Position numbers and translations under genes: made by a program
Notes under the pieces: model-generated
The model's input: only the letters and a program-made list of their open reading frames with translations
Told to the model about the DNA's origin: nothing
Database searches by the model: none
Assembly: GCF_030406405.1 (NCBI RefSeq)
Contig: NZ_JAUEPL010000022.1
Coordinates: 36,006-100,005 of the forward strand
DNA length: 64,000 nt
From: Streptomyces ficellus
Lineage (GTDB): Bacteria; Actinomycetota; Actinomycetes; Streptomycetales; Streptomycetaceae
Direction: 5' to 3'
In this document: in pieces, positions 41,380 to 50,348 of the stretch
Numbering within the stretch: position 1 is the stretch's first letter
How the letters are laid out: each line of letters starts with the position of its first letter

Positions 41380-42645
41380 GTGGCCGCGATGCAGCTGACA
41401 CGCACGCACCGCATACTCATCGGCGTCGTCATCGCCGGCGCGGTGGTCATCGCCGCGATCGGTTTCGCGGGCTCGTACACGGCGGTGCGCGAGCTCGCCG
41501 AGCAGAAGGGCTTCGGCGACTTCTCGGCCGTCTTCCCCATCGGCATCGACGCGGGCATCTGTGTCCTGCTCGCCCTCGACCTGCTGCTGACCTGGATCCG
41601 CATCCCCTTCCCGCTGCTGCGCCAGACGGCATGGCTGCTGACCGCCGCCACGATCGCCTTCAACGGCGCGGCCGCCTGGCCGGACCCGCTCGGCGTCGGC
41701 ATGCACGCCGTGATCCCGGTCCTCTTCGTCGTCGCGGTGGAGGCCGCGCGGCACGCGGTCGGCCGGATCGCCGACATCACGGCCGACAGGCACATGGAGG
41801 GAGTACGCCTCACCCGCTGGCTGCTCTCGCCCGTCCCCACCTTCCTGCTCTGGCGCCGGATGAAGCTGTGGGAGCTGCGCTCGTACGAGCAGGTGATCAA
41901 GCTCGAACAGGACCGGCTGATCTACCAGGCACGCCTTCAGGCCCGCTTCGGCCGGGCCTGGCGCCGCAAGGCACCGGTCGAGTCGCTGATGCCGCTGAGG
42001 CTGGCGAAATACGGCGTGCCGCTCGCCGAGACGGCACCGGCGGGCCTGGCGGCGGCGGGCATCGACCCCGTACTGCTGCCGCCCAACCCGGTGCAGCTCC
42101 AGAAGGCGACGCCCGAACTGCCCCAGCCGCAGCACCAGCAGACCCCCGACGACTGGTCCGGGGAACCGCCCCAGGCCCAGAACCACCCCCAGCCCCAACC
42201 TGAGCCCGAAAAACAGCCGCAGGAACAGCCTCAGCCGCAGCCGCAGCTCCCCGGCAACCACCACAGCCCGTGGTTCGCCGCGCCCCAGCTCCCGCAGGAC
42301 ACCTACGAGCGCGCTTACGCCCCCACCTACGTCGAGGGCCCGGAAGCCGACCAGGACGAGCCCCTGCCGGCCGAACTGCCGGCTGAACTGCCGGCTGAAC
42401 TGCCGGCTGAACTGCCGGCCGAGCTCGCCGACCCGGACGCCGAGGAGTTCAGCCGCCTCGCGTATCCGGTGTTCAAGCAGTACGTCGACGAGCACAACGA
42501 CTGGCCGAGCGTGGAGGTCCTCGACATACACCTCGCCGACGCCCACGGCATCCGCCACCCGCTCAGCGCCGTCCTGCTGCGCCGCCTGCACACCACGTTC
42601 AAGGAGACCTACCAGGCACAGCTGGCGGCCGAGCACATCGCGTAA
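41380..42645 (+). CDS. DUF2637 membrane protein with Pro/Gln-rich tail
   Basis: 421 aa. Four membrane helices (about 9-29, 41-62, 72-90, 105-122) match DUF2637, a family also present in conjugative-plasmid spread proteins (SpdB-like). A soluble part (about 120-250), a Pro/Gln-rich disordered stretch and a C-terminal domain (FSRLAYPVFKQYVDEHNDWPSVEVLD) follow. A 5x PAEL repeat joins them (42364-42423). The GTG at 41380 has GGGAGGGG seven bases upstream; ATG 41389 is an alternative. Chromosomal copies occur in many streptomycetes; role unknown. Confidence 0.8.
   Translation: MAAMQLTRTHRILIGVVIAGAVVIAAIGFAGSYTAVRELAEQKGFGDFSAVFPIGIDAGICVLLALDLLLTWIRIPFPLLRQTAWLLTAATIAFNGAAAWPDPLGVGMHAVIPVLFVVAVEAARHAVGRIADITADRHMEGVRLTRWLLSPVPTFLLWRRMKLWELRSYEQVIKLEQDRLIYQARLQARFGRAWRRKAPVESLMPLRLAKYGVPLAETAPAGLAAAGIDPVLLPPNPVQLQKATPELPQPQHQQTPDDWSGEPPQAQNHPQPQPEPEKQPQEQPQPQPQLPGNHHSPWFAAPQLPQDTYERAYAPTYVEGPEADQDEPLPAELPAELPAELPAELPAELADPDAEEFSRLAYPVFKQYVDEHNDWPSVEVLDIHLADAHGIRHPLSAVLLRRLHTTFKETYQAQLAAEHIA
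42364..42423. repeat. 12-bp in-frame repeats encoding PAEL x5
   Basis: Five tandem 12-base units (CTGCCGGCTGAA; first and last have silent changes) starting 42364, 42376, 42388, 42400 and 42412. Confidence 0.9.
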
Positions 42646-42660
42646 GGACGTCGAACGGCC

Positions 42661-42686
42661 GGAGGGCCCTCAGCAGAGAGCCCTCC
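42661..42686. terminator. terminator between DUF2637 gene and lysS
   Basis: GGAGGGC (42661-42667) / GCCCTCC (42680-42686) with a 12-base loop between convergent genes; arms can extend with mismatches. Confidence 0.6.
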
Positions 42687-42693
42687 GAACGAT

Positions 42694-44442
42694 CTACGCG
42701 CCCAGCAGCTTGCGCACCCGGTCCGCGCCCACCGCCAGCAGCAGCGTGGGCAGCCGTGGCCCGGTGTCCCGGCTGACCAGCAGCCGGTACAGCAGCGCGA
42801 AGAAGTTCCGCTGGGCCACCTTCAGCTCCGGCGTCGGCTTGGCCTCGGGATCGAGCCCCGCCATCACCTTCGGCACGCCGTAGACCAGCGTGGTGAGCCC
42901 GTCCAGCGACCAGTGGCTGTCCAGTCCCTCCAGCAGCAGCCGCAGCGACTCGCGCCCCTCCTCGTCCAGCGAGCCGAGCAGCTCGGTGTCGGGCTGGGAG
43001 CGGACGATGGTGCGCTGCTCGGCCGGGACCTGGGTGGAGATCCAGTTCTCGGCGCGGTCCAGCCGTGGCCGCACCTCGTCCAGCGACGTCAGCGGCCGCG
43101 CCGGGTCGAGCTCGCTCAGGATGCGCAGTGTCTGCTCGTCGTGCCCGGCGGTGATGTCGACGACCGAGGCGAGCGTGCGGTACGGCAGCGGCCGAGGCGT
43201 ACGCGGCAGCTCACCGGCCGCCGTGCGCACCGCGCGCGAGTGGGCGGCGGCGTCGGCGGGCAGCGCGGTGCCGTCCGCGACCTTCGCCTCCAGCTTGTCC
43301 CACTCGTCGTACAGCCGCTGGATCTCCTGGTCGAAGGCGATCTTGAAGGCCTGGTTGGGCTTGCGGCGCGCGTACAGCCAGCGCAGCAGCGGCGCTTCCA
43401 TGATCTTCAGCGCGTCGGCCGGGGTCGGCACGCCACCGCGCGACGACGACATCTTGGCCATTCCGCTGATGCCCACGAACGCGTACATCGGTCCGATCGG
43501 CTGGACGCCGTCGAACACCTCACGCACGATCTGCCCGCCCACCACGAACGACGAACCGGGCGACGAGTGGTCGACACCGCTGGGCTCGAAGATGACCCCC
43601 TCGTACGCCCAGCGCATCGGCCAGTCGACCTTCCAGACCAGCTTGCCGCGGTTGAACTCGCTCAGCTTCACCGTCTCCGCGAAGCCACACGCACAGCCGT
43701 AGCTCAGCTCCGTCGACTCGTCGTCGTACGCGGTGACGGTGGTCAGGTCCTTGCCGCACTGAGCGCAGTACGGCTTGTACGGGAAGTAGCCGCCGGCGCC
43801 GCCGGAGCCGTCGTCCTCGCTGGCCGCGCCGGAGCCCTCAGCGGCCTCCAGCTCGGCCTCGTCCACCGGCTTCTGCTGCTTCTGCTGCTTCTTCGGCTGA
43901 CCGGTCGCCTTGTCCTTCGTCCGGTACCGGTCGAGGATCGCGTCGATCGTCCCCCGGTGCCGCATCGCGTGCAGGATCTGCTCGCGGTAGACACCGGAGG
44001 TGTACTGCTCGGTCTGGCTGATGCCGTCGAACTCGACGCCCAGCTCGGCCAGCGACTCGACCATCGCGGCCTTGAAGTGCTCCGCCCAGTTCGGGTACGC
44101 CGAGCCGGCCGGGGCCGGAACCGAGGTCAGCGGCTTGCCGATGTGCTCCTCCCAGGAGCCGTCCACGCCCGGGATGCCCACCGGCACCTTGCGGTACCGG
44201 TCGTAGTCGTCCCAGGAGATCAGGTGGCGTACCTCGTACCCCCGCCGCCGGATCTCGTCGGCGACCAGGTGCGGAGTCATGACCTCACGGAGGTTGCCCA
44301 GGTGGATGGGGCCGGACGGCGAGAGGCCGGAGGCGACCACGACCGGTTTCCCAGGCGCACGTCGCTCCGACTCGGCGATGACCTCGTCCGCGAAACGGGA
44401 GACCCAGTCGGTCTCGGTGCTGCTCTGAGCCACGATCGGCAC
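42694..44442 (-). CDS. lysS: lysyl-tRNA synthetase, class I
   Basis: 582 aa, class I LysRS, the archaeal-type enzyme used by streptomycetes in place of or alongside class II. The nucleotide motif is SPSGPIHLGN (41-50; HIGH-like) and the KMSKS-like motif is KMSSS in MAKMSSSRGG. Zinc-type Cys lie in YCAQCGKD and YGCACGF. A charged insert (KKQQKQQKP to SEDDGSGGAGG) precedes the zinc region. The GTG at 44442 has AAGGA nine bases upstream; an ATG at 44484 is possible. Divergent from argS over an interval with two DnaA boxes. Confidence 0.94.
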   Translation of the reverse strand: MPIVAQSSTETDWVSRFADEVIAESERRAPGKPVVVASGLSPSGPIHLGNLREVMTPHLVADEIRRRGYEVRHLISWDDYDRYRKVPVGIPGVDGSWEEHIGKPLTSVPAPAGSAYPNWAEHFKAAMVESLAELGVEFDGISQTEQYTSGVYREQILHAMRHRGTIDAILDRYRTKDKATGQPKKQQKQQKPVDEAELEAAEGSGAASEDDGSGGAGGYFPYKPYCAQCGKDLTTVTAYDDESTELSYGCACGFAETVKLSEFNRGKLVWKVDWPMRWAYEGVIFEPSGVDHSSPGSSFVVGGQIVREVFDGVQPIGPMYAFVGISGMAKMSSSRGGVPTPADALKIMEAPLLRWLYARRKPNQAFKIAFDQEIQRLYDEWDKLEAKVADGTALPADAAAHSRAVRTAAGELPRTPRPLPYRTLASVVDITAGHDEQTLRILSELDPARPLTSLDEVRPRLDRAENWISTQVPAEQRTIVRSQPDTELLGSLDEEGRESLRLLLEGLDSHWSLDGLTTLVYGVPKVMAGLDPEAKPTPELKVAQRNFFALLYRLLVSRDTGPRLPTLLLAVGADRVRKLLGA

Positions 44443-44513
44443 GTCCTTGGTTCCTTGGGATTCTCGAAGGTTGGCGTAAGCCATTCTCCCAGACGAAACG
44501 GCGCCCCCCGAGG

Positions 44514-44540
44514 TTGTCCACAACCGCCCGGTTGTCCACA
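44514..44540 (+). promoter_or_regulatory. two perfect DnaA boxes between lysS and argS
   Basis: TTGTCCACA at 44514-44522 and again at 44532-44540, same orientation, 18 bases apart. This 9-mer is the Streptomyces oriC DnaA-box consensus. They lie in the 189-base divergent interval, about 90-120 bases upstream of argS and 70-100 upstream of lysS. Confidence 0.85.
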
Positions 44541-44631
44541 GCCCACGCGGTCCGCGACAAAGAGCTTGCGTGCCCGTGGGACACTTGACAACCGGAATAA
44601 CCCTTCACCACCTCGACAGGAACGGAAGCTC

Positions 44632-46398
44632 ATGGCCTCGGTCCCTTCTCTCGCTTCGACCGTGCAGCAGCGCCTCGCGGACGCCCTGACGGCAGCCCTG
44701 CCGGAGGCCGGCTCCGCCGATCCGCTGCTGCGACGAAGCGACCGGGCCGACTTCCAGGCCAACGGCATCCTGGCCTTGGCCAAGAAGCTCAAGGGAAACC
44801 CGCGTGAGCTGGCGACCAAGGTCGTCGGCGCGATCCCGGCCAATGACGTACTGAAGGCCATCGAGGTCTCCGGCCCCGGGTTTCTCAACATCACGATCAC
44901 CGACAAGGCGATCACCGAGACCCTCGCCGCCCGCGCCGCCGACGAGCGCCTCGGCGTTCCGTACAAGGACCAGCCCGGCACGACGGTCATCGACTACGCC
45001 CAGCCGAACGTGGCGAAGGAGATGCACGTCGGGCACCTCCGCTCCGCCGTCATCGGTGACGCCATGGTCAAGATCCTTGAGTTCGCGGGCGAGAAGGTGA
45101 TCCGCCGCCACCACATCGGCGACTGGGGCACCCAGTTCGGCATGCTCATCCAGTACCTGATCGAGCACCCGCACGAGCTGGACCACAAGGACGCGGACGT
45201 CTCCGGCGAGGAGGCGATGTCCAACCTCAACCGCCTCTACAAGGCGGCCCGCGCCCTGTTCGACTCCGACGAGGAGTTCAAGGCGCGCTCCCGCGACCGT
45301 GTGGTGGCCCTCCAGTCCGGTGACGAGGAGACGCTCGCCCTGTGGCAGCGATTCGTCGACGAGTCGAAGATCTACTTCTACTCGGTCTTCAACAAGTTGG
45401 ACATGGAGATCGACGACCCGGACGTGGTCGGCGAGTCCGGCTACAACGACATGCTCGACGAGACGTGCCGGATCCTGGAGGAGTCGGGCGTCGCGGTCCG
45501 CTCCGAGGGCGCCCTGTGCGTGTTCTTCGACGACGTGAAGGGCCCGGACGGCAACCCGGTCCCCCTGATCGTCAAGAAGTCCAACGGCGGCTACGGCTAC
45601 GCGGCCACCGACCTGTCCGCGATCCGCGACCGCGTCCAGAACCTGGGCGCCGACACCCTGGTGTACGTGGTGGACGCCCGCCAGTCGCTGCACTTCAAGA
45701 TGGTCTTCGAGACCGCCCGCCGCGCGGGCTGGCTGAACGACCGCGTCCACGCCGTCCAGCTCGCCTTCGGCACGGTCCTGGGCAAGGACGGCAAGCCGTT
45801 CAAGACCCGCGAGGGCGAGACGGTCCGGCTGGTCGACCTCCTGGACGAGGCGATCGACCGGGCGACCGCGGTTGTCCGCGACAAGGCCGAGAAGGTGGGC
45901 CTGACCGAGCAGGAGATCGTCGAGAACGGCCGGTACGTCGGTATCGGCGCCGTGAAGTACGCCGACCTCTCTACCTCGGCGTCGCGAGACTACAAGTTCG
46001 ACCTGGACCAGATGGTGTCGCTGAACGGCGACACGTCCGTCTACCTTCAGTACGCGTACGCCCGTATCAAGTCGATCATCCGCAAGGCCGGTGACACGCA
46101 GCCCGCCGCCCACCCGGAGTTGTCCCTGGCCCCGGCCGAGCGCGCGCTGGGCCTGCACCTGGACCAGTTCGGCGAGGTCCTGACCGACGTGGCCGCGTCG
46201 TACGAGCCGCACAAGCTGGCCGCGTACCTGTACCAGTTGGCGTCGCACCTGACGACGTTCTACGACCAGTGCCAGGTGATCAGCGACCAGAACGCGCCGG
46301 AGGTGGTCGAGAACCGCCTGTTCCTCGTCGACCTAACCGCCCGCACCCTCCACCAGGGCATGGCACTGCTCGGCATCCGTACGCCCGAGCGCCTCTGA
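44632..46398 (+). CDS. argS: arginyl-tRNA synthetase
   Basis: 588 aa class I synthetase, charges tRNA-Arg. HIGH-type motif HVGH at 132-135 in NVAKEMHVGHLRS, a degenerate KMSK (GKPFKTREGE), and the typical Arg-N-terminal domain. The C-terminal DALR-like anticodon-binding domain is intact. Start ATG 44632 with AGGA at 44618. A TTGACA at 44585-44590 may belong to its promoter but no good -10 was found. Followed by a 13-bp terminator. Confidence 0.96.
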   Translation: MASVPSLASTVQQRLADALTAALPEAGSADPLLRRSDRADFQANGILALAKKLKGNPRELATKVVGAIPANDVLKAIEVSGPGFLNITITDKAITETLAARAADERLGVPYKDQPGTTVIDYAQPNVAKEMHVGHLRSAVIGDAMVKILEFAGEKVIRRHHIGDWGTQFGMLIQYLIEHPHELDHKDADVSGEEAMSNLNRLYKAARALFDSDEEFKARSRDRVVALQSGDEETLALWQRFVDESKIYFYSVFNKLDMEIDDPDVVGESGYNDMLDETCRILEESGVAVRSEGALCVFFDDVKGPDGNPVPLIVKKSNGGYGYAATDLSAIRDRVQNLGADTLVYVVDARQSLHFKMVFETARRAGWLNDRVHAVQLAFGTVLGKDGKPFKTREGETVRLVDLLDEAIDRATAVVRDKAEKVGLTEQEIVENGRYVGIGAVKYADLSTSASRDYKFDLDQMVSLNGDTSVYLQYAYARIKSIIRKAGDTQPAAHPELSLAPAERALGLHLDQFGEVLTDVAASYEPHKLAAYLYQLASHLTTFYDQCQVISDQNAPEVVENRLFLVDLTARTLHQGMALLGIRTPERL

Positions 46399-46405
46399 CT
46401 GGACC

Positions 46406-46435
46406 GTGAGCAGGCGGGGAGACCCGCCTGCTCAC
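46406..46435. terminator. bidirectional terminator between argS and hemB
   Basis: GTGAGCAGGCGGG (46406-46418), GAGA, CCCGCCTGCTCAC (46423-46435): perfect 13-bp stem between convergent genes. Confidence 0.88.
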
Positions 46436-46446
46436 GAGCACGCACG

Positions 46447-47439
46447 CTAGCGCAGCCGCTGGGCGGCCTCGGTCGCCCAGTAGGTGAGGATCATCTGCGC
46501 GCCCGCCCGCCTGATGCCCGTCAGCGTCTCCAGGATCGCCGTGTCCCGGTCGATCCAGCCCTTCTCCGCCGCGGCTTCGACCATCGCGTACTCACCACTG
46601 ATCTGGTACGCGGCCACGGGCACGTCCACCGCGTCCGCAACGCGCGCCAGCACATCCAGGTAGGGCCCGGCGGGCTTGACCATCACCATGTCGGCGCCCT
46701 CCTCCAGGTCCAGCGCCAACTCCCGCATCGACTCCCGGACGTTGGCGGAGTCCTGCTGATACGTCTTGCGGTCACCCGTCAGAGACGACCCGACGGCCTC
46801 GCGGAACGGCCCGTAGAACGCCGAGGCGTACTTCGCCGTGTAGGCGAGCACCGCCACGTCCTCCTTGCCGATGGTGTCCAGCGCGTCCCGGACCACCCCG
46901 ACCTGCCCGTCCATCATCCCGCTGGGCCCCAGCACATGGGCGCCCGCGTCGGCCTGGACCTGCGCCATCTCGGCGTACCGCTCCAGGGTGGCGTCGTTGT
47001 CGACCCGCCCTTCCTGGTCCAGCACACCGCAGTGCCCATGATCGGTGTACTCGTCCAGACACAGATCGGACATCACCACCAAGTCGTCCCCGACCTCGGC
47101 GCGCACGTCCCGAATGGCGACCTGCAAGATCCCATCCGGGTCGGTCCCCGCCGTACCCAGGGCGTCCTTCTTCGACTCCTCCGGCACGCCGAAGAGCATG
47201 ATCCCGGAGACACCGGCCGCGACCGCCTCCACGGCGGCCTTCCGCAGCGTGTCACGCGTGTGCTGCACCACGCCGGGCATGGCCGAGATCGGAACGGGCT
47301 CGCTGACGCCCTCCCGTACGAACGCGGGCAGGATCAGGTCGGCCGGGTTCAGCCGCGTCTCCGCGACCATCCGCCGCATCGCGGGAGTCGTACGCAGCCG
47401 CCGCGGCCGCGTACCGGGGAAGGATCCGTACACAGTCAT
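46447..47439 (-). CDS. hemB: delta-aminolevulinic acid dehydratase (porphobilinogen synthase)
   Basis: 330 aa. Condenses two 5-aminolevulinates to porphobilinogen. Schiff-base Lys203 in AYTAKYASAFYG and Lys255 in MVKPAGPY. DLCLDEYTDHGHCG retains Cys127 and Cys137 of the catalytic zinc site, so it is a Zn-dependent type. ATG 47439; a longer upstream frame is unlikely. It is 162 bases downstream of hemD on the same strand and may be expressed with the rex-hem operon. Confidence 0.96.
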   Translation of the reverse strand: MTVYGSFPGTRPRRLRTTPAMRRMVAETRLNPADLILPAFVREGVSEPVPISAMPGVVQHTRDTLRKAAVEAVAAGVSGIMLFGVPEESKKDALGTAGTDPDGILQVAIRDVRAEVGDDLVVMSDLCLDEYTDHGHCGVLDQEGRVDNDATLERYAEMAQVQADAGAHVLGPSGMMDGQVGVVRDALDTIGKEDVAVLAYTAKYASAFYGPFREAVGSSLTGDRKTYQQDSANVRESMRELALDLEEGADMVMVKPAGPYLDVLARVADAVDVPVAAYQISGEYAMVEAAAEKGWIDRDTAILETLTGIRRAGAQMILTYWATEAAQRLR

Positions 47440-47601
47440 GCCAGCCACGCTACGCCGCCTCCGGGACCGCGAATGCCGACACCGCGTCGGCGCGGGACGA
47501 ACGGCGCGGAGGGGCCGTGCAGGGTCGTCCCCGCAGGGGATCGGCGGCGAGCGCGCCCACCGGACCGCTCGGGCGCCCCGCCGACCCCGCCTATCCAACC
47601 G

Positions 47602-49266
47602 TCAGGTGGTCCGCCGGCGTCTCGCGCCCGGGCGCCGCTCGCTCGGCCGGGTGACCGGGTCACCCGCCTCCAGCGCGGCCGCCCGGCGCCGGAGCCCGAA
47701 CTCGGCCAGCGCCTCGGCCAGCTTGTGCACGGACGGCTCGGGCGACAGGACGTCCACCCGCAGCCCGTGCTCCTCCGCGGTCTTCGCGGTGGCCGGCCCG
47801 ATACAGGCGATGACCGTCACGTTGTGCGGCTTCCCGGCGATACCGACCAGGTTCCGCACCGTGCTCGACGACGTGAACAGAACAGCGTCGAACCCGCCGC
47901 CCTTGATCGCCTCGCGCGTCTCGGCAGGCGGCGGCGACGCGCGCACGGTCCGGTAGGCGGTGACGTCGTCGACCTCCCACCCGAGCTCGATGAGACCGGC
48001 CACCAGCGTTTCCGTCGCGATGTCGGCGCGCGGCAGGAACACCCGGTCGATCGGGTCGAAGACCGGGTCGTACGGCGGCCAGTCCTCCAGCAGCCCCGCC
48101 GCCGACTGCTCCCCGCTCGGCACGAGGTCCGGCTTCACACCGAACTCGACCAACGAAGCGGCAGTCTGCTCGCCCACCGCCGCGACCTTGATCCCGGCGA
48201 AGGCGCGCGCGTCGAGCCCGTACTCCTCGAACTTCTCCCGCACCGCCTTCACCGCGTTGACGGACGTGAAGGCGATCCACTCGTACCGCCCGGTCACCAG
48301 CCCCTTCACCGCGCGCTCCATCTGCTGCGGCGTACGCGGCGGCTCGACGGCGATGGTCGGGACCTCGCTCGGCACGGCGCCGTAGGACCGGAGCTGGTCG
48401 GAGAGCGACGCCGCCTGCTCCTTCGTCCGCGGTACGAGGACCTTCCAGCCGAACAGCGGCTTCGACTCGAACCACGCGAGCTGGTCGCGCTGAGCGGCCG
48501 CGCTGCGTTCGCCGACCACGGCTATGACGGGCTGGTGGCCCTCCGGCGACGGCAGCACCTTCGCCTGCTTGAGCACCTGCGCGATGGTGCCGAGCGTCGC
48601 GGTCCACGTCCGCTGCCGGGTGGTCGTCCCGGCCACGGTGACGGTCAGCGGGGTGTCTGGCTTACGGCCGGCCGACACCAGCTCACCGGCAGCGGCGGCC
48701 ACGGAGTCGAGGGACGTCGACACGACAACCGTCCCGTCCGAGGCCCCCACCTCCGTCCAGCACCGCTCGCTCGCCGTACGGGCGTCGACGAACCGCACGT
48801 CCGCGCCCTGCGCGTCCCGCAGCGGCACACCGGCGTACGCGGGCACGCCCACGGCCGCGGCGACGCCGGGCACGACCTCGAAGGGGATGCCCTCGGCGGC
48901 GCAGGCGAGCATCTCGGCGCCCGCGTTGCCGTCGAGTCCCGGGTCGCCGCTGACCGCACGGACGACCCGCTTGCCGCCCCGTGCGGCCTCCATGACAAGA
49001 TTGGTCGCATCCCTCAACACGGGGACCCCGGCGGGCATTGACGCATCGTCAACAACCGTCAGCTCAGGCGTGCTCACGCCCGCCCGCGCATGGCCGCGTA
49101 CGACAGCGAGCACATCCGGCTCGGCGATCAGTACGTCAGCGCCTGCCAGCGCCTCGACGGCGCGCAGAGTCAGCAGCCCCGGATCACCGGGTCCGGCGCC
49201 CAGGAAGGTGACGTGCCCGCACGCGGAGAACGCCGAGGAAGCCTTGGATGCAGTGGTGGGGCTCAA
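47602..49266 (-). CDS. hemD: bifunctional uroporphyrinogen-III methyltransferase / uroporphyrinogen-III synthase
   Basis: 554 aa, SUMT-HemD fusion. N-terminal half: tetrapyrrole methylase with VTFLGAGPGDPGLLTLRAVEAL and VSGDPG. C-terminal half: uroporphyrinogen-III synthase (GWKVLVPRTKEQA to AFTSVNAVKAVREKFEEYG). Makes the ring-closed uroporphyrinogen III and can divert it to sirohaem/cobalamin precursors. Its start is a TTG at 49266, overlapping the hemC stop by four bases (TTGA), with GGGGGAG eight bases upstream. Ends in an Arg-rich tail. Confidence 0.92.
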   Translation of the reverse strand: MSPTTASKASSAFSACGHVTFLGAGPGDPGLLTLRAVEALAGADVLIAEPDVLAVVRGHARAGVSTPELTVVDDASMPAGVPVLRDATNLVMEAARGGKRVVRAVSGDPGLDGNAGAEMLACAAEGIPFEVVPGVAAAVGVPAYAGVPLRDAQGADVRFVDARTASERCWTEVGASDGTVVVSTSLDSVAAAAGELVSAGRKPDTPLTVTVAGTTTRQRTWTATLGTIAQVLKQAKVLPSPEGHQPVIAVVGERSAAAQRDQLAWFESKPLFGWKVLVPRTKEQAASLSDQLRSYGAVPSEVPTIAVEPPRTPQQMERAVKGLVTGRYEWIAFTSVNAVKAVREKFEEYGLDARAFAGIKVAAVGEQTAASLVEFGVKPDLVPSGEQSAAGLLEDWPPYDPVFDPIDRVFLPRADIATETLVAGLIELGWEVDDVTAYRTVRASPPPAETREAIKGGGFDAVLFTSSSTVRNLVGIAGKPHNVTVIACIGPATAKTAEEHGLRVDVLSPEPSVHKLAEALAEFGLRRRAAALEAGDPVTRPSERRPGARRRRTT

Positions 49267-50348
49267 AGTGCTCGCTCCCCCATAAGACCGGCCGCACCCT
49301 TGGCGAGCATCTCGGACGCGAGTTCGCGACCGAGCGCGACGGCGTCGCCGTGCGACGTGGGTACGGGACCGGTGGTGGACAACTGCACCAGCGTGGAGCC
49401 GTCGGCCGTGCCGACCACACCCCGCAGGCGCATCTCATGAACAGCCTGCCCATCGGCCAGCAGGTCGGCCAACGCACCCACGGGTGCGGAGCAGCCGGCC
49501 TCCAGGGCGGCGAGCAGGGATCGCTCGGCGGTCACGGCGGCCCGGGTGTACGGGTCGTCGAGCTCGGCGAGCGCGGCGGCGAGGCCGGCGTTGGCCGCCG
49601 TGCACTCGATCGCCAGGGCCCCCTGGCCGGGGGCGGGCAGAACGGTGTCGACCGACAGGAAGTCGGTGACCTCCGCACTACGCCCGATCCGGTTGAGCCC
49701 GGCCGCGGCGAGTACCACCGCGTCCAGCTCCCCGTTCCGTACGTAGCCGATGCGCGTGTCGACATTCCCCCGAATGGCGACGCACTCGATCTCCATGCCG
49801 TGGGCACGCGCGTACGCGTTGAGCTGCGCCATGCGCCGCGGCGAACCGGTGCCCACGCGGGCCCCGGCCGGAAGCTGTTCGAACCGCAGCCCGTCCCGGG
49901 CGACCAGCACGTCGCGCGGGTCCTCGCGGCGCGGGATCGCGGCGAGCACCAGCTCCTCGGGCTGCGCGGTGGGCAGGTCCTTCAGCGAGTGCACGGCGAA
50001 GTCGACCTCGCCCGCCACCAGCGCGTCGCGCAGGGCGGTGACGAAGACGCCCGTGCCGCCGATCTGCGCGAGGTGCTCGCGGGAGGTGTCCCCGTACGTG
50101 GTGATCTCCACGAGCTCCACGGGGCGCCCGGTCAGCTGCCGGACGGCGTCCGCGACATGCCCGGACTGGGCCATGGCGAGCTTGCTGCGCCTGGTCCCCA
50201 GCCGCAGCGCCCCCTGCTCCGGCACGCCCTGTCCCGGCGCGCCCTGTCCTCCCGGCGTGCCCTGTCCCGGCGCGCCCGGGCTCGAAGCACTCGGAGCACC
50301 GGCACGCGGAGCCCCCTGGCTCGATGCCCTCTGGGCCCTCTCGGTCAT
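49263..50348 (-). CDS. hemC: hydroxymethylbilane synthase (porphobilinogen deaminase)
   Basis: 361 aa, about 40 longer than usual owing to an N-terminal low-complexity extension (Gly/Pro/Gln repeats, residues 12-46) before the conserved ALRLGTRRSKLAMAQ. Polymerises four porphobilinogens to hydroxymethylbilane; catalytic Asp124 in HSLKDLP and cofactor-attaching Cys286 in EAGCSAPVG are present. ATG 50348 overlaps the hemA stop by four bases (ATGA), and its stop overlaps hemD. Confidence 0.94.
   Translation of the reverse strand: MTERAQRASSQGAPRAGAPSASSPGAPGQGTPGGQGAPGQGVPEQGALRLGTRRSKLAMAQSGHVADAVRQLTGRPVELVEITTYGDTSREHLAQIGGTGVFVTALRDALVAGEVDFAVHSLKDLPTAQPEELVLAAIPRREDPRDVLVARDGLRFEQLPAGARVGTGSPRRMAQLNAYARAHGMEIECVAIRGNVDTRIGYVRNGELDAVVLAAAGLNRIGRSAEVTDFLSVDTVLPAPGQGALAIECTAANAGLAAALAELDDPYTRAAVTAERSLLAALEAGCSAPVGALADLLADGQAVHEMRLRGVVGTADGSTLVQLSTTGPVPTSHGDAVALGRELASEMLAKGAAGLMGERAL

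Noticed and set aside
44585..44608. argS promoter from the TTGACA at 44585
   Set aside because: No credible -10 hexamer 16-19 bases downstream.
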